This document shows positions 15,535 to 23,783 of a stretch of 64,000 bases of DNA, one piece after another. The notes under the pieces were generated by a model. That model did no database searches. It was not told where the DNA came from and was given only the letters and a program-made list of their open reading frames with translations. Origin of the DNA: Paenisporosarcina antarctica (GTDB lineage Bacteria; Bacillota; Bacilli; Bacillales_A; Planococcaceae); the NCBI RefSeq assembly GCF_004367585.1, contig NZ_CP038015.1, positions 567,001 through 631,000 on the forward strand. The letters run 5' to 3'. The first letter of the stretch is position 1. Every line of letters starts with the position of its first letter. A program made the translations under genes and the position numbers.

Positions 15535-17970
15535 ATGAAACTAAATATGGAGCAACGAAGGATTGTAGAGCTCGAACCAAATGGTCATATGATGGTTAAA
15601 GGTGTTGCAGGGTCAGGCAAGACGACTGTGGCAATTAGACGCATTTCCTTTTTGCAAAATCATTACAGTCATGAAGAAGATGATACGATTCTTCTCGTCA
15701 CTTACAATAAAACACTACTACAATACATAAAATATCAATATCAAAAACTTGCCGATGAAGAGCAGGAAAAATATGAACAGTTATTCGCCAAGGAAAGTGA
15801 GGTTGAAATTGTAACGATTGATAGCCTCATGTATAAATATTTTACACAGCACATACGCCGTTTGAACCTTTCATTGAAACCCTCTAATAATATGTTGGAT
15901 CATAAGGTAATGATAAAGGCGATCCACCATGTGCAACACAAATACCCGAAGAGTAAAATAATATCTCCCAAAAATAGTCTTTTCTTATTGGATGAAGTAA
16001 CTTGGATTAACGCCTGTCAGATTGAAGATGTAGCCACGTATCAACAAATTGATCGAACAGGCCGAGCATCGGGTGGGAGTGGGGCACCTCAAAAACTTTC
16101 GAGAAACTCAGATCTTCGTGCAGGAATCTTTGAATTGATGGAGACATTTAACGAATTACTTGCCAAAGAAGGTTATCTAACCTTTAAACAAATGAACTTA
16201 TTGGCTTTGCAAGAAGCCCAGCAAATGAATCACGGGAAGTATACACATGTCATCATAGATGAAAGTCAAGATTTGACGAAAGTGCAGCTAGAATTTTTAA
16301 AATGTATATATCAGGAGAAAGCATATTCGTCGATCATGTTTGTTGCAGATAATACACAAAGTATTTATTCGCAATCATGGCTCGGAAAAGGAAGACCATA
16401 TACATCAATAGGGTACGATATGAGTGGGAAATCAAGAATTCTCAGTAAAAATTATCGTACAACGACTGAAATTTCAAAGGCAGCCTACCAGCTCATTGAA
16501 AATGATTCTTCTATTAATGCGAATGTAGACTTTGTAAAGCCTTCATTAATTGATCGGCATGGTCATCCACCTATTTATCGTTTTTTTACGTCAAGCCAAA
16601 ATCAAATCAACTTTTTAATTAAAGAAATACAGACGCTTACAAATGATTATCGATATGCTGAAATATGTATTGTAGCTAAAGAAAAAAGAATTATTGAGAG
16701 CGTGAGCCAAGGATTACAGAGTGGGGGAATTGCATGTGAAATCCTTCAGTCTTCGGAAGCCAATTTTGAGTCGGATAAAGTGAAATTGGTGACCATGCAT
16801 TCGATTAAAGGGCTAGAATTCAAAGTCATCTTTTTGATTGATTTGAATGAAGGTGTCATCCCGAATACGCGACTTTATGATTTGGATGAAGAAGAAATGA
16901 TGGATTCAGAAGATCGCAAATTGTTGTATGTAGGGATGACGCGGGCAAATGAATTGTTATATATGTCTTCCGTTAATAAGCCAACCAAATTTATTAAAGA
17001 AATGAATATGGAATATCTTCGGATGCAAAGAGATTGCCAATTACGTCCTTTCCAATCCATTGGAATTCAAGGGTATGAGCTAACAAACCAAGTGACTGAT
17101 CTAAATTCTAAAGAAGAAGTTGTCCGTCAATGGTTGATACGGGAGCTATACCAAACGTATGGATATCCACTTGATTTGTTGGAACTGGAGTTTCCGGTAC
17201 AGCAGTTTTCAAAAAAAGGCTATATTGATATTGCTGTGCAGATCTATGCCAAAGGTGAAATTGTTCCGTATATCTTCGCTGAAGTGAAACGGTTCGGAAG
17301 TGGAATTCAAGATGCCACCCAACAATTGAAATCGTATCTAGAAGCAAATTCACGTGTCCGTTATGGAATCGTTACGGATGGAATCGATGTGATTTGTATG
17401 GATCGATCAGGTGAGGTTCTCAATGACCTGCCGAAATGCCAACCGCAATTTTTACCTGAAACGAAAAATAGAAAATTGTATGTAAACTTGAAAAATAATA
17501 AAAAGTATAGCATGTCAACAGAGTTAGACAATGAAAATATTGTTGAAATTACGGACGTAGAATCAGGCTTATTGGTGAATTTTGATATGAAATGCAAGAT
17601 TCCCCTTATTGGCGATGTGGCAGCAGGCGTTCCAATATCCATCAATATTGTGTATGATTCTGTCCTTACTCTGCCTAAAGAATGGGTTGTATCTGAATCA
17701 AACTCATTTGCACTCATTGTTACAGGCGATAGTATGAAGGATGCAGGTATCGATAAAGGGGATGTTGTCATCGTCAATCGTCAGCAATCTGCTTCTAATG
17801 GAGATATTGTCATTGCCATTATTGACGAAGAAGCGACCATGAAGAAATTCATGCCAATGGGTGACTCCATCCTACTCCTTTCCGAGAACCCGAAATACGA
17901 ACCAATCCAAATGAAGAAAGAAGATGTGTTGATTAACGGCAAAGTTATTGGATTTATGAAGAATCAATAA
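15535..17970 (+). CDS. UvrD-type helicase / PD-(D/E)xK nuclease / LexA-like S24 peptidase fusion
   Basis: 811 residues with three parts. Residues 1 to about 510 are an SF1 UvrD/Rep helicase: Walker A GVAGSGKTT (K29), motif II IIDESQD (D242-E243), a Q-R rich NYRTTTEIS, motif V VTMHSIKGLEFK (419-430) and motif VI LLYVGMTRA (463-471). Residues about 535-660 look like a type I restriction HsdR_N/PD-(D/E)xK nuclease: GYIDIAV (D565) and FAEVKRF (E583, K585). Residues about 685-811 are a LexA/UmuD-type S24 peptidase: IGDVAAGVP with Ala697-Gly698 as predicted cleavage bond, GDSM serine S733, and lysine K770 in TMKKF. No LexA DNA-binding domain is present. It is monocistronic, with its own promoter and terminator. 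Family knowledge suggests DNA unwinding and cutting under control of RecA-stimulated self-cleavage; this is inference. Confidence 0.9.
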   Translation: MKLNMEQRRIVELEPNGHMMVKGVAGSGKTTVAIRRISFLQNHYSHEEDDTILLVTYNKTLLQYIKYQYQKLADEEQEKYEQLFAKESEVEIVTIDSLMYKYFTQHIRRLNLSLKPSNNMLDHKVMIKAIHHVQHKYPKSKIISPKNSLFLLDEVTWINACQIEDVATYQQIDRTGRASGGSGAPQKLSRNSDLRAGIFELMETFNELLAKEGYLTFKQMNLLALQEAQQMNHGKYTHVIIDESQDLTKVQLEFLKCIYQEKAYSSIMFVADNTQSIYSQSWLGKGRPYTSIGYDMSGKSRILSKNYRTTTEISKAAYQLIENDSSINANVDFVKPSLIDRHGHPPIYRFFTSSQNQINFLIKEIQTLTNDYRYAEICIVAKEKRIIESVSQGLQSGGIACEILQSSEANFESDKVKLVTMHSIKGLEFKVIFLIDLNEGVIPNTRLYDLDEEEMMDSEDRKLLYVGMTRANELLYMSSVNKPTKFIKEMNMEYLRMQRDCQLRPFQSIGIQGYELTNQVTDLNSKEEVVRQWLIRELYQTYGYPLDLLELEFPVQQFSKKGYIDIAVQIYAKGEIVPYIFAEVKRFGSGIQDATQQLKSYLEANSRVRYGIVTDGIDVICMDRSGEVLNDLPKCQPQFLPETKNRKLYVNLKNNKKYSMSTELDNENIVEITDVESGLLVNFDMKCKIPLIGDVAAGVPISINIVYDSVLTLPKEWVVSESNSFALIVTGDSMKDAGIDKGDVVIVNRQQSASNGDIVIAIIDEEATMKKFMPMGDSILLLSENPKYEPIQMKKEDVLINGKVIGFMKNQ

Positions 17971-18005
17971 GTCTCATTTGCAGAAACTGATTAAATTAAT
18001 GAATA

Positions 18006-18044
18006 AAGCGACTGAAATTAAATTTCGGTCGCTTCAACTTTTTT
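18006..18044 (+). terminator. Rho-independent terminator after the fusion gene
   Basis: AAGCGACTGAAAT pairs with ATTTCGGTCGCTT (one G-T type mismatch), followed by CAACTTTTTT. Confidence 0.85.
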
Positions 18045-18071
18045 ACGGATTTGAAAACTTTTTTTAAAAAA

Positions 18072-18134
18072 TATGGGTGGCACTTTATCCTCAAAAATGC
18101 ACAGGTACCAACAAAGGAAAAAGTGCCACCCATA
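18072..18134. repeat. Long imperfect inverted repeat
   Basis: TATGGGTGGCACTTTATCC pairs with GGAAAAAGTGCCACCCATA (18 of 19 positions) around a 25-base loop. It resembles the short dispersed GGTGNCAC-type palindromes of Bacillales intergenic regions rather than a normal terminator, because no T-run follows on the plus strand. Copies elsewhere cannot be checked here. Confidence 0.6.
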
Positions 18135-18178
18135 GAAAAGGGATAATGATAAACTATTTATAGAGGGAGGTTATCATA

Positions 18179-18700
18179 ATGAAGTTTCAGATTGAAGAGG
18201 CAATTGAAATACTCGAACGTACACCAAAAGTTCTTAGTAATTTACTTATTGGATTATCGAATTCATGGACTGTTTGTGACGAAGGAGAAGCAACTTGGAA
18301 TGCCTTTGATGTAATTGGCCACCTTATCGAAGGGGAAAAATATAATTGGATTCCACGAATAGAAACAATTATTTCAAAGGGAGAAACGGAAAACTTCCCT
18401 GTATTTGATCGCTTTAGTCAACTTCACCAAAACTCACAGAAAACTATTGAACAATTGCTTAGTGAGTTTACTGAACTCCGTTTGAATAGCCTAGAAAGGT
18501 TAAGCAGTTTAATTAACTCTCTTACAGATTTAGAACAAACGGGTTTACATCCGGAATTTGGAAGTGTAAAACTTAGAGAACAAATATCAACATGGGTTGC
18601 CCATGATCTTGATCATATATCCCAAATTGCCAGAGTGATGGCAAAACGGTATAAAGAAGATGTTGGACCTTGGAAGGCTTATCTGCGTATCCTGAATTAA
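18179..18700 (+). CDS. DinB-family protein
   Basis: 173 residues of the DinB/YfiT four-helix bundle superfamily. The three histidines expected to bind a metal are visible in FDVIGHLIEGEKYNW (first helix pair) and in WVAHDLDHISQIARVM (HxxxH) near the C-terminus. The family includes thiol-dependent transferases and the DNA-damage-inducible DinB of B. subtilis; most members are of unknown substrate. Ribosome site GAGGGAGG lies upstream of the ATG. It sits alone between the inverted repeat and the malonate transporter. The name does not imply polymerase activity. Confidence 0.85.
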   Translation: MKFQIEEAIEILERTPKVLSNLLIGLSNSWTVCDEGEATWNAFDVIGHLIEGEKYNWIPRIETIISKGETENFPVFDRFSQLHQNSQKTIEQLLSEFTELRLNSLERLSSLINSLTDLEQTGLHPEFGSVKLREQISTWVAHDLDHISQIARVMAKRYKEDVGPWKAYLRILN

Positions 18701-19006
18701 TAAACTCTTAAAAAACTTATAATTGGACCCAAAATGCTAGAAGAGATAGATCAATTGCATTAATAAAGCAGGGATCCAGCAATTAAGCTAGTAGCTTAAT
18801 TTTTATAATATTAGTTATTCAAATGATGAAAAATAAAAGGGAAGACACCTATACTCATAGCATATTATTCTAAATTCGATACATACGATACTCAAGTAAT
18901 GAAATGCGGTTTCCCTAAGGAAATAATATTTCAAACTGGAGTAATATAAATACAACTGCCGCCTGCAAGTAACTCTCTGACATTATCAATATTTTATAAA
19001 AATAAG
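18701..19006. other. Gene-free stretch
   Basis: No gene seen. AAGCTAGTAGCTT at about 18785-18797 is a small palindrome without a T-run. Confidence 0.4.
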
Positions 19007-19056
19007 AGAGGACGATCCTATAAGTCAGTAAATAATGACTTATAGGATCGTCCTCT
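19007..19056 (-). terminator. Terminator of madLM
   Basis: A perfect 21-bp stem (AGAGGACGATCCTATAAGTCA and complement) with an eight-base loop; on the minus strand it runs into CTTATTTTTAT. Confidence 0.9.
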
Positions 19057-19059
19057 TTT

Positions 19060-19824
19060 CTATCCGAAAATAGCTTTTGTCATTAAATACAATACTGATG
19101 GAGCCAATAAGACGCCAAGACCTGTATAAAATGTTGCTGTGACAGCGCCATAAGGTACTAATTTAGGATCTGTTGCAGCAAGACCGGCGGCAACACCGCT
19201 TGTTGTTCCCATCAACCCTCCATAAACCATGGCTGAGCGAGGATTATTTAAACCAATGTACTTAGCAATAAACGGGGTGCCAATCATTGTTAAGATTGAT
19301 TTCACAAGTCCGGCTGCGATACTGATAGTAATTACTTCAGAGCTCGCCCCAATTGCAGCCCCAGTAACGGGACCAACAATATAAGTTGCTGTGCCTGCAC
19401 CAATAGTTGTGAGACTGATAGGATCCCTATAGCCGAAAGCATAAGCAATGGCGACACCAACAACAAAAGACAATATGACACCAATGAACAGAGCTGCAAC
19501 ACCGTTCTTTCCAGCTTTTTTAATTTCATCGAAACTAGCGCCGAACGAAGTAGCAACAATCGCAAAATCTCGAAGCATTCCACCGCCCATTAACCCGATC
19601 CCAGCAAAGATGCTAATATCCGCTAGCCCTTTTTCGCCCCCTGTTAGCACTCCTCCTATATAGGCCAGTAATAAACCGAGAATAATGGCAATTGCTGACC
19701 CGTGGATTCGTCCTTTTGTTAATTTATCAGAAAGAACGTATGCGACGTACATCGTTATACCAATGACTGCGAAGGAAACTATCAGTGGATTATTTGAAAA
19801 AACTTTACTTAATGTTTCGAGCAT
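19060..19824 (-). CDS. madM: Malonate transporter subunit MadM
   Basis: 254-residue, multi-helix membrane protein, the larger subunit of the two-component MadLM malonate carrier described with the malonate decarboxylase of Malonomonas. Glycine-rich helices such as IAIILGLLLAYIGGVLTGG, FAGIGLMGGGMLRDFAI and MVYGGLMGTTSGVAAGLAAT are typical. It overlaps the end of madL by 20 bases, so the two subunits are translationally coupled. A complete mdc cluster is divergently encoded, making malonate the likely substrate. Transport is believed to be driven by an ion gradient. Confidence 0.9.
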   Translation of the reverse strand: MLETLSKVFSNNPLIVSFAVIGITMYVAYVLSDKLTKGRIHGSAIAIILGLLLAYIGGVLTGGEKGLADISIFAGIGLMGGGMLRDFAIVATSFGASFDEIKKAGKNGVAALFIGVILSFVVGVAIAYAFGYRDPISLTTIGAGTATYIVGPVTGAAIGASSEVITISIAAGLVKSILTMIGTPFIAKYIGLNNPRSAMVYGGLMGTTSGVAAGLAATDPKLVPYGAVTATFYTGLGVLLAPSVLYLMTKAIFG

Positions 19825-20236
19825 TGTAATCTTCGTCCCCTATAATAATAGTATTTTCTTCTACAGTTTTATCAATTGCTGTCTCAGATCCACCCTTACT
19901 TAAAAGAGGAACAAGCATCCAACTAATTACAACAGCTGCAATCCCTGCCATAATGGCGAGCGGGCCGCCGTCAAGTGCGCCAGCTACATTTTGATTAGCC
20001 GACATTGCAATGACGATTGGAATGTACATCGCACTCCAAAAACCGAGCCCTTCTTGAGCCGGCTGACTAAGTTTGTCACGTTTTTTTAAGTAATCAACGA
20101 GTAGAATGAGTATTATCATCGCAAGACCTATACCGCCTACATTTGCTTCAATACCAATGGAGAGACCTAATAATTCACCCAAAAAAACACCAATCAGCAT
20201 ACAAATTGCCAGTAATGCTACACCAAAAATAACCAT
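19805..20236 (-). CDS. madL: Malonate transporter subunit MadL
   Basis: 143 residues with about four hydrophobic helices (FGVALLAICMLIGVFLGELL, VGGIGLAMIILILLVDYL, MYIPIVIAMSANQNVAGAL, MAGIAAVVISWMLVPLL) and a polar C-terminal tail that runs into the madM start. The NQNVAGALDGG stretch is characteristic of MadL. GAGGTG lies six bases before the ATG. It is the first gene of the leftward transcript; a cre-like site and a GTCGAC palindrome lie between its start and the divergent regulator. Confidence 0.9.
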   Translation of the reverse strand: MVIFGVALLAICMLIGVFLGELLGLSIGIEANVGGIGLAMIILILLVDYLKKRDKLSQPAQEGLGFWSAMYIPIVIAMSANQNVAGALDGGPLAIMAGIAAVVISWMLVPLLSKGGSETAIDKTVEENTIIIGDEDYNARNIK

Positions 20237-20303
20237 ATTTACACCTCACTGTTTTATTTTTATTAAAGTAGTTAACACCGTAAAGAAAACAAAATAGATA
20301 TTA

Positions 20304-20320
20304 AAGCAAGCGCTTACATT
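20304..20320. promoter_or_regulatory. cre-like CcpA site
   Basis: AAGCAAGCGCTTACATT matches the B. subtilis cre consensus WTGNNARCGNWWWCAWW at all but one defined position. Its place between the divergent mad and mdc promoters suggests carbon catabolite repression of malonate use. Confidence 0.55.
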
Positions 20321-20328
20321 TAAAAAAT

Positions 20329-20344
20329 ATACAGTCGACTGTAT
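20329..20344. promoter_or_regulatory. Operator palindrome upstream of madLM
   Basis: ATACAGTCGACTGTAT is a perfect 16-bp palindrome whose core, AGTCGACT, recurs at the regulator promoter. It probably binds the GntR-family regulator encoded next to it. Confidence 0.7.
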
Positions 20345-20408
20345 TCTGGATTTATCATAAAGGGAAAAAAATAAAAAAGCAAACAATTATTTTAATTTTC
20401 TAAAAACA

Positions 20409-20460
20409 TTGAATATTTTTTTGTTTGTTTGTATAATATAGTCGACGGTCGACTATATTC
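20409..20460 (+). promoter_or_regulatory. mdc promoter and operator
   Basis: TTGAAT at 20409-20414, 17 bases, TATAAT at 20432-20437. ATATAGTCGAC, one base, GTCGACTATAT (20436-20458) directly overlaps the -10 and start. It shares the GTCGAC core with the palindrome before madLM. A protein bound here would block transcription of its own gene and the mdc operon. Confidence 0.75.
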
Positions 20461-20484
20461 TAAATTCAAGAGAGGGGCTTCAAC

Positions 20485-21132
20485 TTGAAATTCAATTTCA
20501 TGAATAACGCATTATCTACTTTAATTGCAGAACATATAACAGAACAGATAATTACCGGTGTACTTAAGTCAGGTGACAAGTTAGTTGAACATATCTATGC
20601 TGAAAAATACAGTACGAGCAGGGCACCAGTTCGTGAGGCAATATACTTACTTGCAATTGCAGGGCTGGTTGAAAGAATTCCACGAAAGGGAGCGATTGTA
20701 AAAGATTATACCGAAGATGAAATATACGATCTTCTTGAAATTCGAAATATGCTTGAAAATATGGGGATGGATAGAATTAAAAAGAAGGGGATAGATAACG
20801 TTTTATTAAAAGAAATGAATCAACTATTTGAAGAAATGAAAAAAGTTGAGGATGTCTATTCCTATACTCAATTAAATCACTCTTTTCATATGTGTCTTAT
20901 TAAGATGAGTAAAAGTGAAATGATTAATGATATGTACTCTCGTCTTGGCTGGCCGTTGTTAAAAATTCAAAGTAACTCTTTTACTAACGAAGGGAATATA
21001 GAAAAATCCATTTTAGAACATGAAATCATAATAAAATTGTTAGAACAACAAAACTTTACAGAATTGTCAGTAGTTTTATCGAAACATAATAGAGACGTGA
21101 TAAGTAGTATCCAAAAAAAGACTCGTTCATAG
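20485..21132 (+). CDS. GntR-family (FadR/FCD type) regulator of malonate genes
   Basis: 215 residues. The N-terminal winged helix (about 1-75: LIAEHITEQIITGVLKSGDK, STSRAPVREAIYLLAIAGLV, RIPRKGAIV) has the GntR recognition pattern SRxPVREAI. The C-terminal helical region (YDLLEIRNMLE, HSFHMCLIKMS, HEIIIKLLEQQN) is an FCD ligand domain with the metal-binding histidines H-x-x-x-H/H pattern. It starts with TTG, eight bases after AGAGGGG. It is the first gene of the mdc transcript and sits between two matching palindromes, so it is probably an autoregulated repressor relieved by malonate or malonyl-CoA. The Pseudomonas equivalents are LysR (MdcR) or GntR (MdcY) proteins. Confidence 0.85.
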   Translation: MKFNFMNNALSTLIAEHITEQIITGVLKSGDKLVEHIYAEKYSTSRAPVREAIYLLAIAGLVERIPRKGAIVKDYTEDEIYDLLEIRNMLENMGMDRIKKKGIDNVLLKEMNQLFEEMKKVEDVYSYTQLNHSFHMCLIKMSKSEMINDMYSRLGWPLLKIQSNSFTNEGNIEKSILEHEIIIKLLEQQNFTELSVVLSKHNRDVISSIQKKTRS

Positions 21133-21159
21133 TTTATCAAATCTAAGGAGGCTAACAAT

Positions 21160-22089
21160 GTGAAGCTTGCTTTTTTGTTTCCTGGGCAGGGTTCCCAGAA
21201 GCCAGGACTTCTAAATGATTTGCCAAAATGTGCTGCAGTAGAAAATGTGCTAAATACAGTTACCGAAACATTAAATGAGAGCGTTTTCAATTTCCATTCG
21301 AAAGAGGCACTTGTTTCAACAAAGGCTGTTCAGCTTACACTTTTGACTGCGGGAGTAGCTACTTTTAAAGCATTTGAAGCTGAAGGAGTAAAACCTGATT
21401 TTGTCGCGGGTCATTCTGTCGGTGCATTTAGCGCCGCGGTGGCTGCGGGTGTCATTGAACTTAAAGACGCAGTCAAAATCGTCAAGTTACGTGGCGAGTT
21501 AATGGAAAAGGCATACCCAGAAGGATATGGCATGGGCGTTGTACTAGGGATGGGATTTTATAAACTTCAATCGCTTGTTGCTGAACATTACGATGAAAAA
21601 AGTCCTGTATTTATGGCGAATCAAAATTCCCAAGATGAAATAACGATCTCTGGTGCTTTACCAGGGCTACAAAATGTACTCGATCATGCACGGCAGAATG
21701 GTGCACGTTGTGCCACAATGCTAAATGTTAGTACACCATCACATTGTCCACTTTTATCATCTGTTTCAGATGATCTAACTGGAGCGCTTCATGATATTTT
21801 ATTTTATAAGCCAGTTATTCCATATGCGGGAAATCGAAGGGCACGTCTTTTGTATGACCCTGTCGACATACGGCAAGATCTCGCTGAAAGTGTTTCTTCT
21901 CCTGTTCAATGGAATGATGCTTCTAGGGTTCTGTATGAAAAAGGAGCAAGACTTTTTATCGAGATGCCTCCGGGATCAGTGCTGTCACGTTTAGCAACAA
22001 AGGCTTTTCCGGAGGCTAGAGTTTTATCAGTAGCGGAGAATGGTTTTGATGATTGTCAGTTTGTTGCAAAACAACATCTATTGAAATGA
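21160..22089 (+). CDS. mdcH: Malonyl-CoA:ACP transacylase of malonate decarboxylase (MdcH)
   Basis: 309-residue acyltransferase of the FabD fold. AFLFPGQGSQKPGLL opens the protein, the nucleophile serine lies in VAGHSVGAFSAA, and MANQNSQDEITISGAL and STPSHCPLL (catalytic histidine) follow. In malonate decarboxylase MdcH primes the enzyme by loading malonyl onto the ACP subunit. Its position in the operon separates it from the fatty-acid FabD. The start is GTG at 21160, eight bases after AAGGAGG; the overlapping ATG is followed at once by TGA. Confidence 0.9.
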   Translation: MKLAFLFPGQGSQKPGLLNDLPKCAAVENVLNTVTETLNESVFNFHSKEALVSTKAVQLTLLTAGVATFKAFEAEGVKPDFVAGHSVGAFSAAVAAGVIELKDAVKIVKLRGELMEKAYPEGYGMGVVLGMGFYKLQSLVAEHYDEKSPVFMANQNSQDEITISGALPGLQNVLDHARQNGARCATMLNVSTPSHCPLLSSVSDDLTGALHDILFYKPVIPYAGNRRARLLYDPVDIRQDLAESVSSPVQWNDASRVLYEKGARLFIEMPPGSVLSRLATKAFPEARVLSVAENGFDDCQFVAKQHLLK

Positions 22090-22106
22090 TGAAAGGGGAA
22101 TGAGTA

Positions 22107-23768
22107 ATGGAATCGACAAAACAGTTTGGTAATAAAAAACGGATATGGACGACACGGCTCGATGCGAAAAATAGACGAATAGATAGTGTCAAAGGTTTGG
22201 TAAACGGGATGGTGATCCCAACTGATCAAATTGTAGATGTAATGGAAAAGCTAATCAGACCTGGCGATCGTGTAGTTCTAGAAGGAAACAATCAAAAGCA
22301 AGCTTCGTTTCTTTCAGAAGCACTTGCCCAAACGAATCCTAAAAACTTGTATGATTTGCACATGATTATGTCTAGTATCTCAAGACCTGAACATCTTGAT
22401 CTGTTCGAGCGTGGCATTGCGAAGAAAGTGGATTTTGCCTACGCAGGTCCGCAAAGCCTCCGGATGTCTCAAATGCTTGAAGATAAGCAATTGATGATGG
22501 GAGAAATTCATACGTATCTTGAACTTTATGGGCGCCTTTTCATAGACTTGATTCCGTCTGTTGCATTGGTCGCAGCGGATAAAGCGGATCGATTTGGAAA
22601 TCTTTATACAGGACCGAACACGGAAGAAACACCGACACTTATTGAAGCTACCGCATTTAGCGATGGGATTGTCATCGCGCAGGTGAATGAATTAACGGAT
22701 GATTTACCGCGAGTTGATATACCCGGATCGTGGATTGACTATATTGTGGTTGCTGATAAACCGTATGAACTTGAACCATTATTTACACGCGATCCCCGTC
22801 ACATTACCGATATTCAAATTTTGCAGGCGATGATGGTTATTCGCGGTATTTATGAAAAGCACGAAGTACAGTCGTTGAATCATGGTATTGGGTATAACAC
22901 TGCAGCAATTGAATTACTGCTACCGACATATGGAGAATCACTCGGATTGAAAGGTAAAATTTGCAAACACTGGGCGTTAAATCCTCATCCTACATTGATT
23001 CCTGCGATTGAGAGTGGCTGGGTCGAAAGTGTACATTGTTTTGGTGGGGAGGTTGGCATGGAGAAATATGTAGCCGCCCGCCGTGATGTGTTTTTCACTG
23101 GACGTGATGGCAGCATGCGCTCAAATCGGACTCTTTCACAAATGGCAGGACAATATGCAGTTGACTTGTTTATCGGTTCCACTTTACAAATAGATGAGGA
23201 AGGAAATTCCTCTACTGTAACGAGAGGCAGATTGTCTGGTTACGGAGGGGCACCTAATATGGGACATAATCCCGGTGGACGCCGTCATTCAACACCTGCC
23301 TGGTTAAACATGATAACGTCAGAAGATCCATTAGCTCGTGGGAAAAAACTGGTTGTGCAAGTGGTAGAGACATTCCAAGCTGGAAATAAGCCTGTTTTTG
23401 TCGAGTCCCTAGATGCAATTGACGTGAAAAAAGATTCTGGACTGGCTACAGCACCGGTCATGATATACGGTGATGATGTCACGCATGTTGTAACTGAAGA
23501 GGGGATTGCATATCTGTACAAGGCTGACAGCATGGAAAAGCGAAGGGAAGCCATTGCAGCCATAGCTGGTGTTACTTCAGTTGGATTAAAGCACAATTCG
23601 AATAAAACAGATAAATTGCGACGTGAAGGATTGATCGCATTCCCGGAAGATTTACAAATTCGCAGAACTGATGCAAAGCGGTCACTACTTGCTGCAAAAA
23701 ATATAGAGGAAATTGTCGAGTGGTCAGATGGGCTATATGAACCGCCGGCAAAATTCAGGAGTTGGTAA
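22107..23768 (+). CDS. mdcA: Malonate decarboxylase alpha subunit (acetyl-S-ACP:malonate ACP transferase)
   Basis: 553 residues, the normal size of MdcA. The subunit exchanges acetyl for malonyl on the ACP, a CoA-transferase-like reaction. Recognisable stretches are KNRRIDSVKGLVNG, RPGDRVVLEGNNQKQASFLS, YAGPQSLRMSQ, YGGAPNMGHNPGGRRHSTPAW and VTEEGIAYLYKADSMEKRREA. It follows mdcH by 17 bases with AAAGGGG before the ATG. Within the operon it is the largest catalytic component. Confidence 0.95.
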   Translation: MESTKQFGNKKRIWTTRLDAKNRRIDSVKGLVNGMVIPTDQIVDVMEKLIRPGDRVVLEGNNQKQASFLSEALAQTNPKNLYDLHMIMSSISRPEHLDLFERGIAKKVDFAYAGPQSLRMSQMLEDKQLMMGEIHTYLELYGRLFIDLIPSVALVAADKADRFGNLYTGPNTEETPTLIEATAFSDGIVIAQVNELTDDLPRVDIPGSWIDYIVVADKPYELEPLFTRDPRHITDIQILQAMMVIRGIYEKHEVQSLNHGIGYNTAAIELLLPTYGESLGLKGKICKHWALNPHPTLIPAIESGWVESVHCFGGEVGMEKYVAARRDVFFTGRDGSMRSNRTLSQMAGQYAVDLFIGSTLQIDEEGNSSTVTRGRLSGYGGAPNMGHNPGGRRHSTPAWLNMITSEDPLARGKKLVVQVVETFQAGNKPVFVESLDAIDVKKDSGLATAPVMIYGDDVTHVVTEEGIAYLYKADSMEKRREAIAAIAGVTSVGLKHNSNKTDKLRREGLIAFPEDLQIRRTDAKRSLLAAKNIEEIVEWSDGLYEPPAKFRSW

Positions 23769-23783
23769 AATAGGAGGAGCGAA

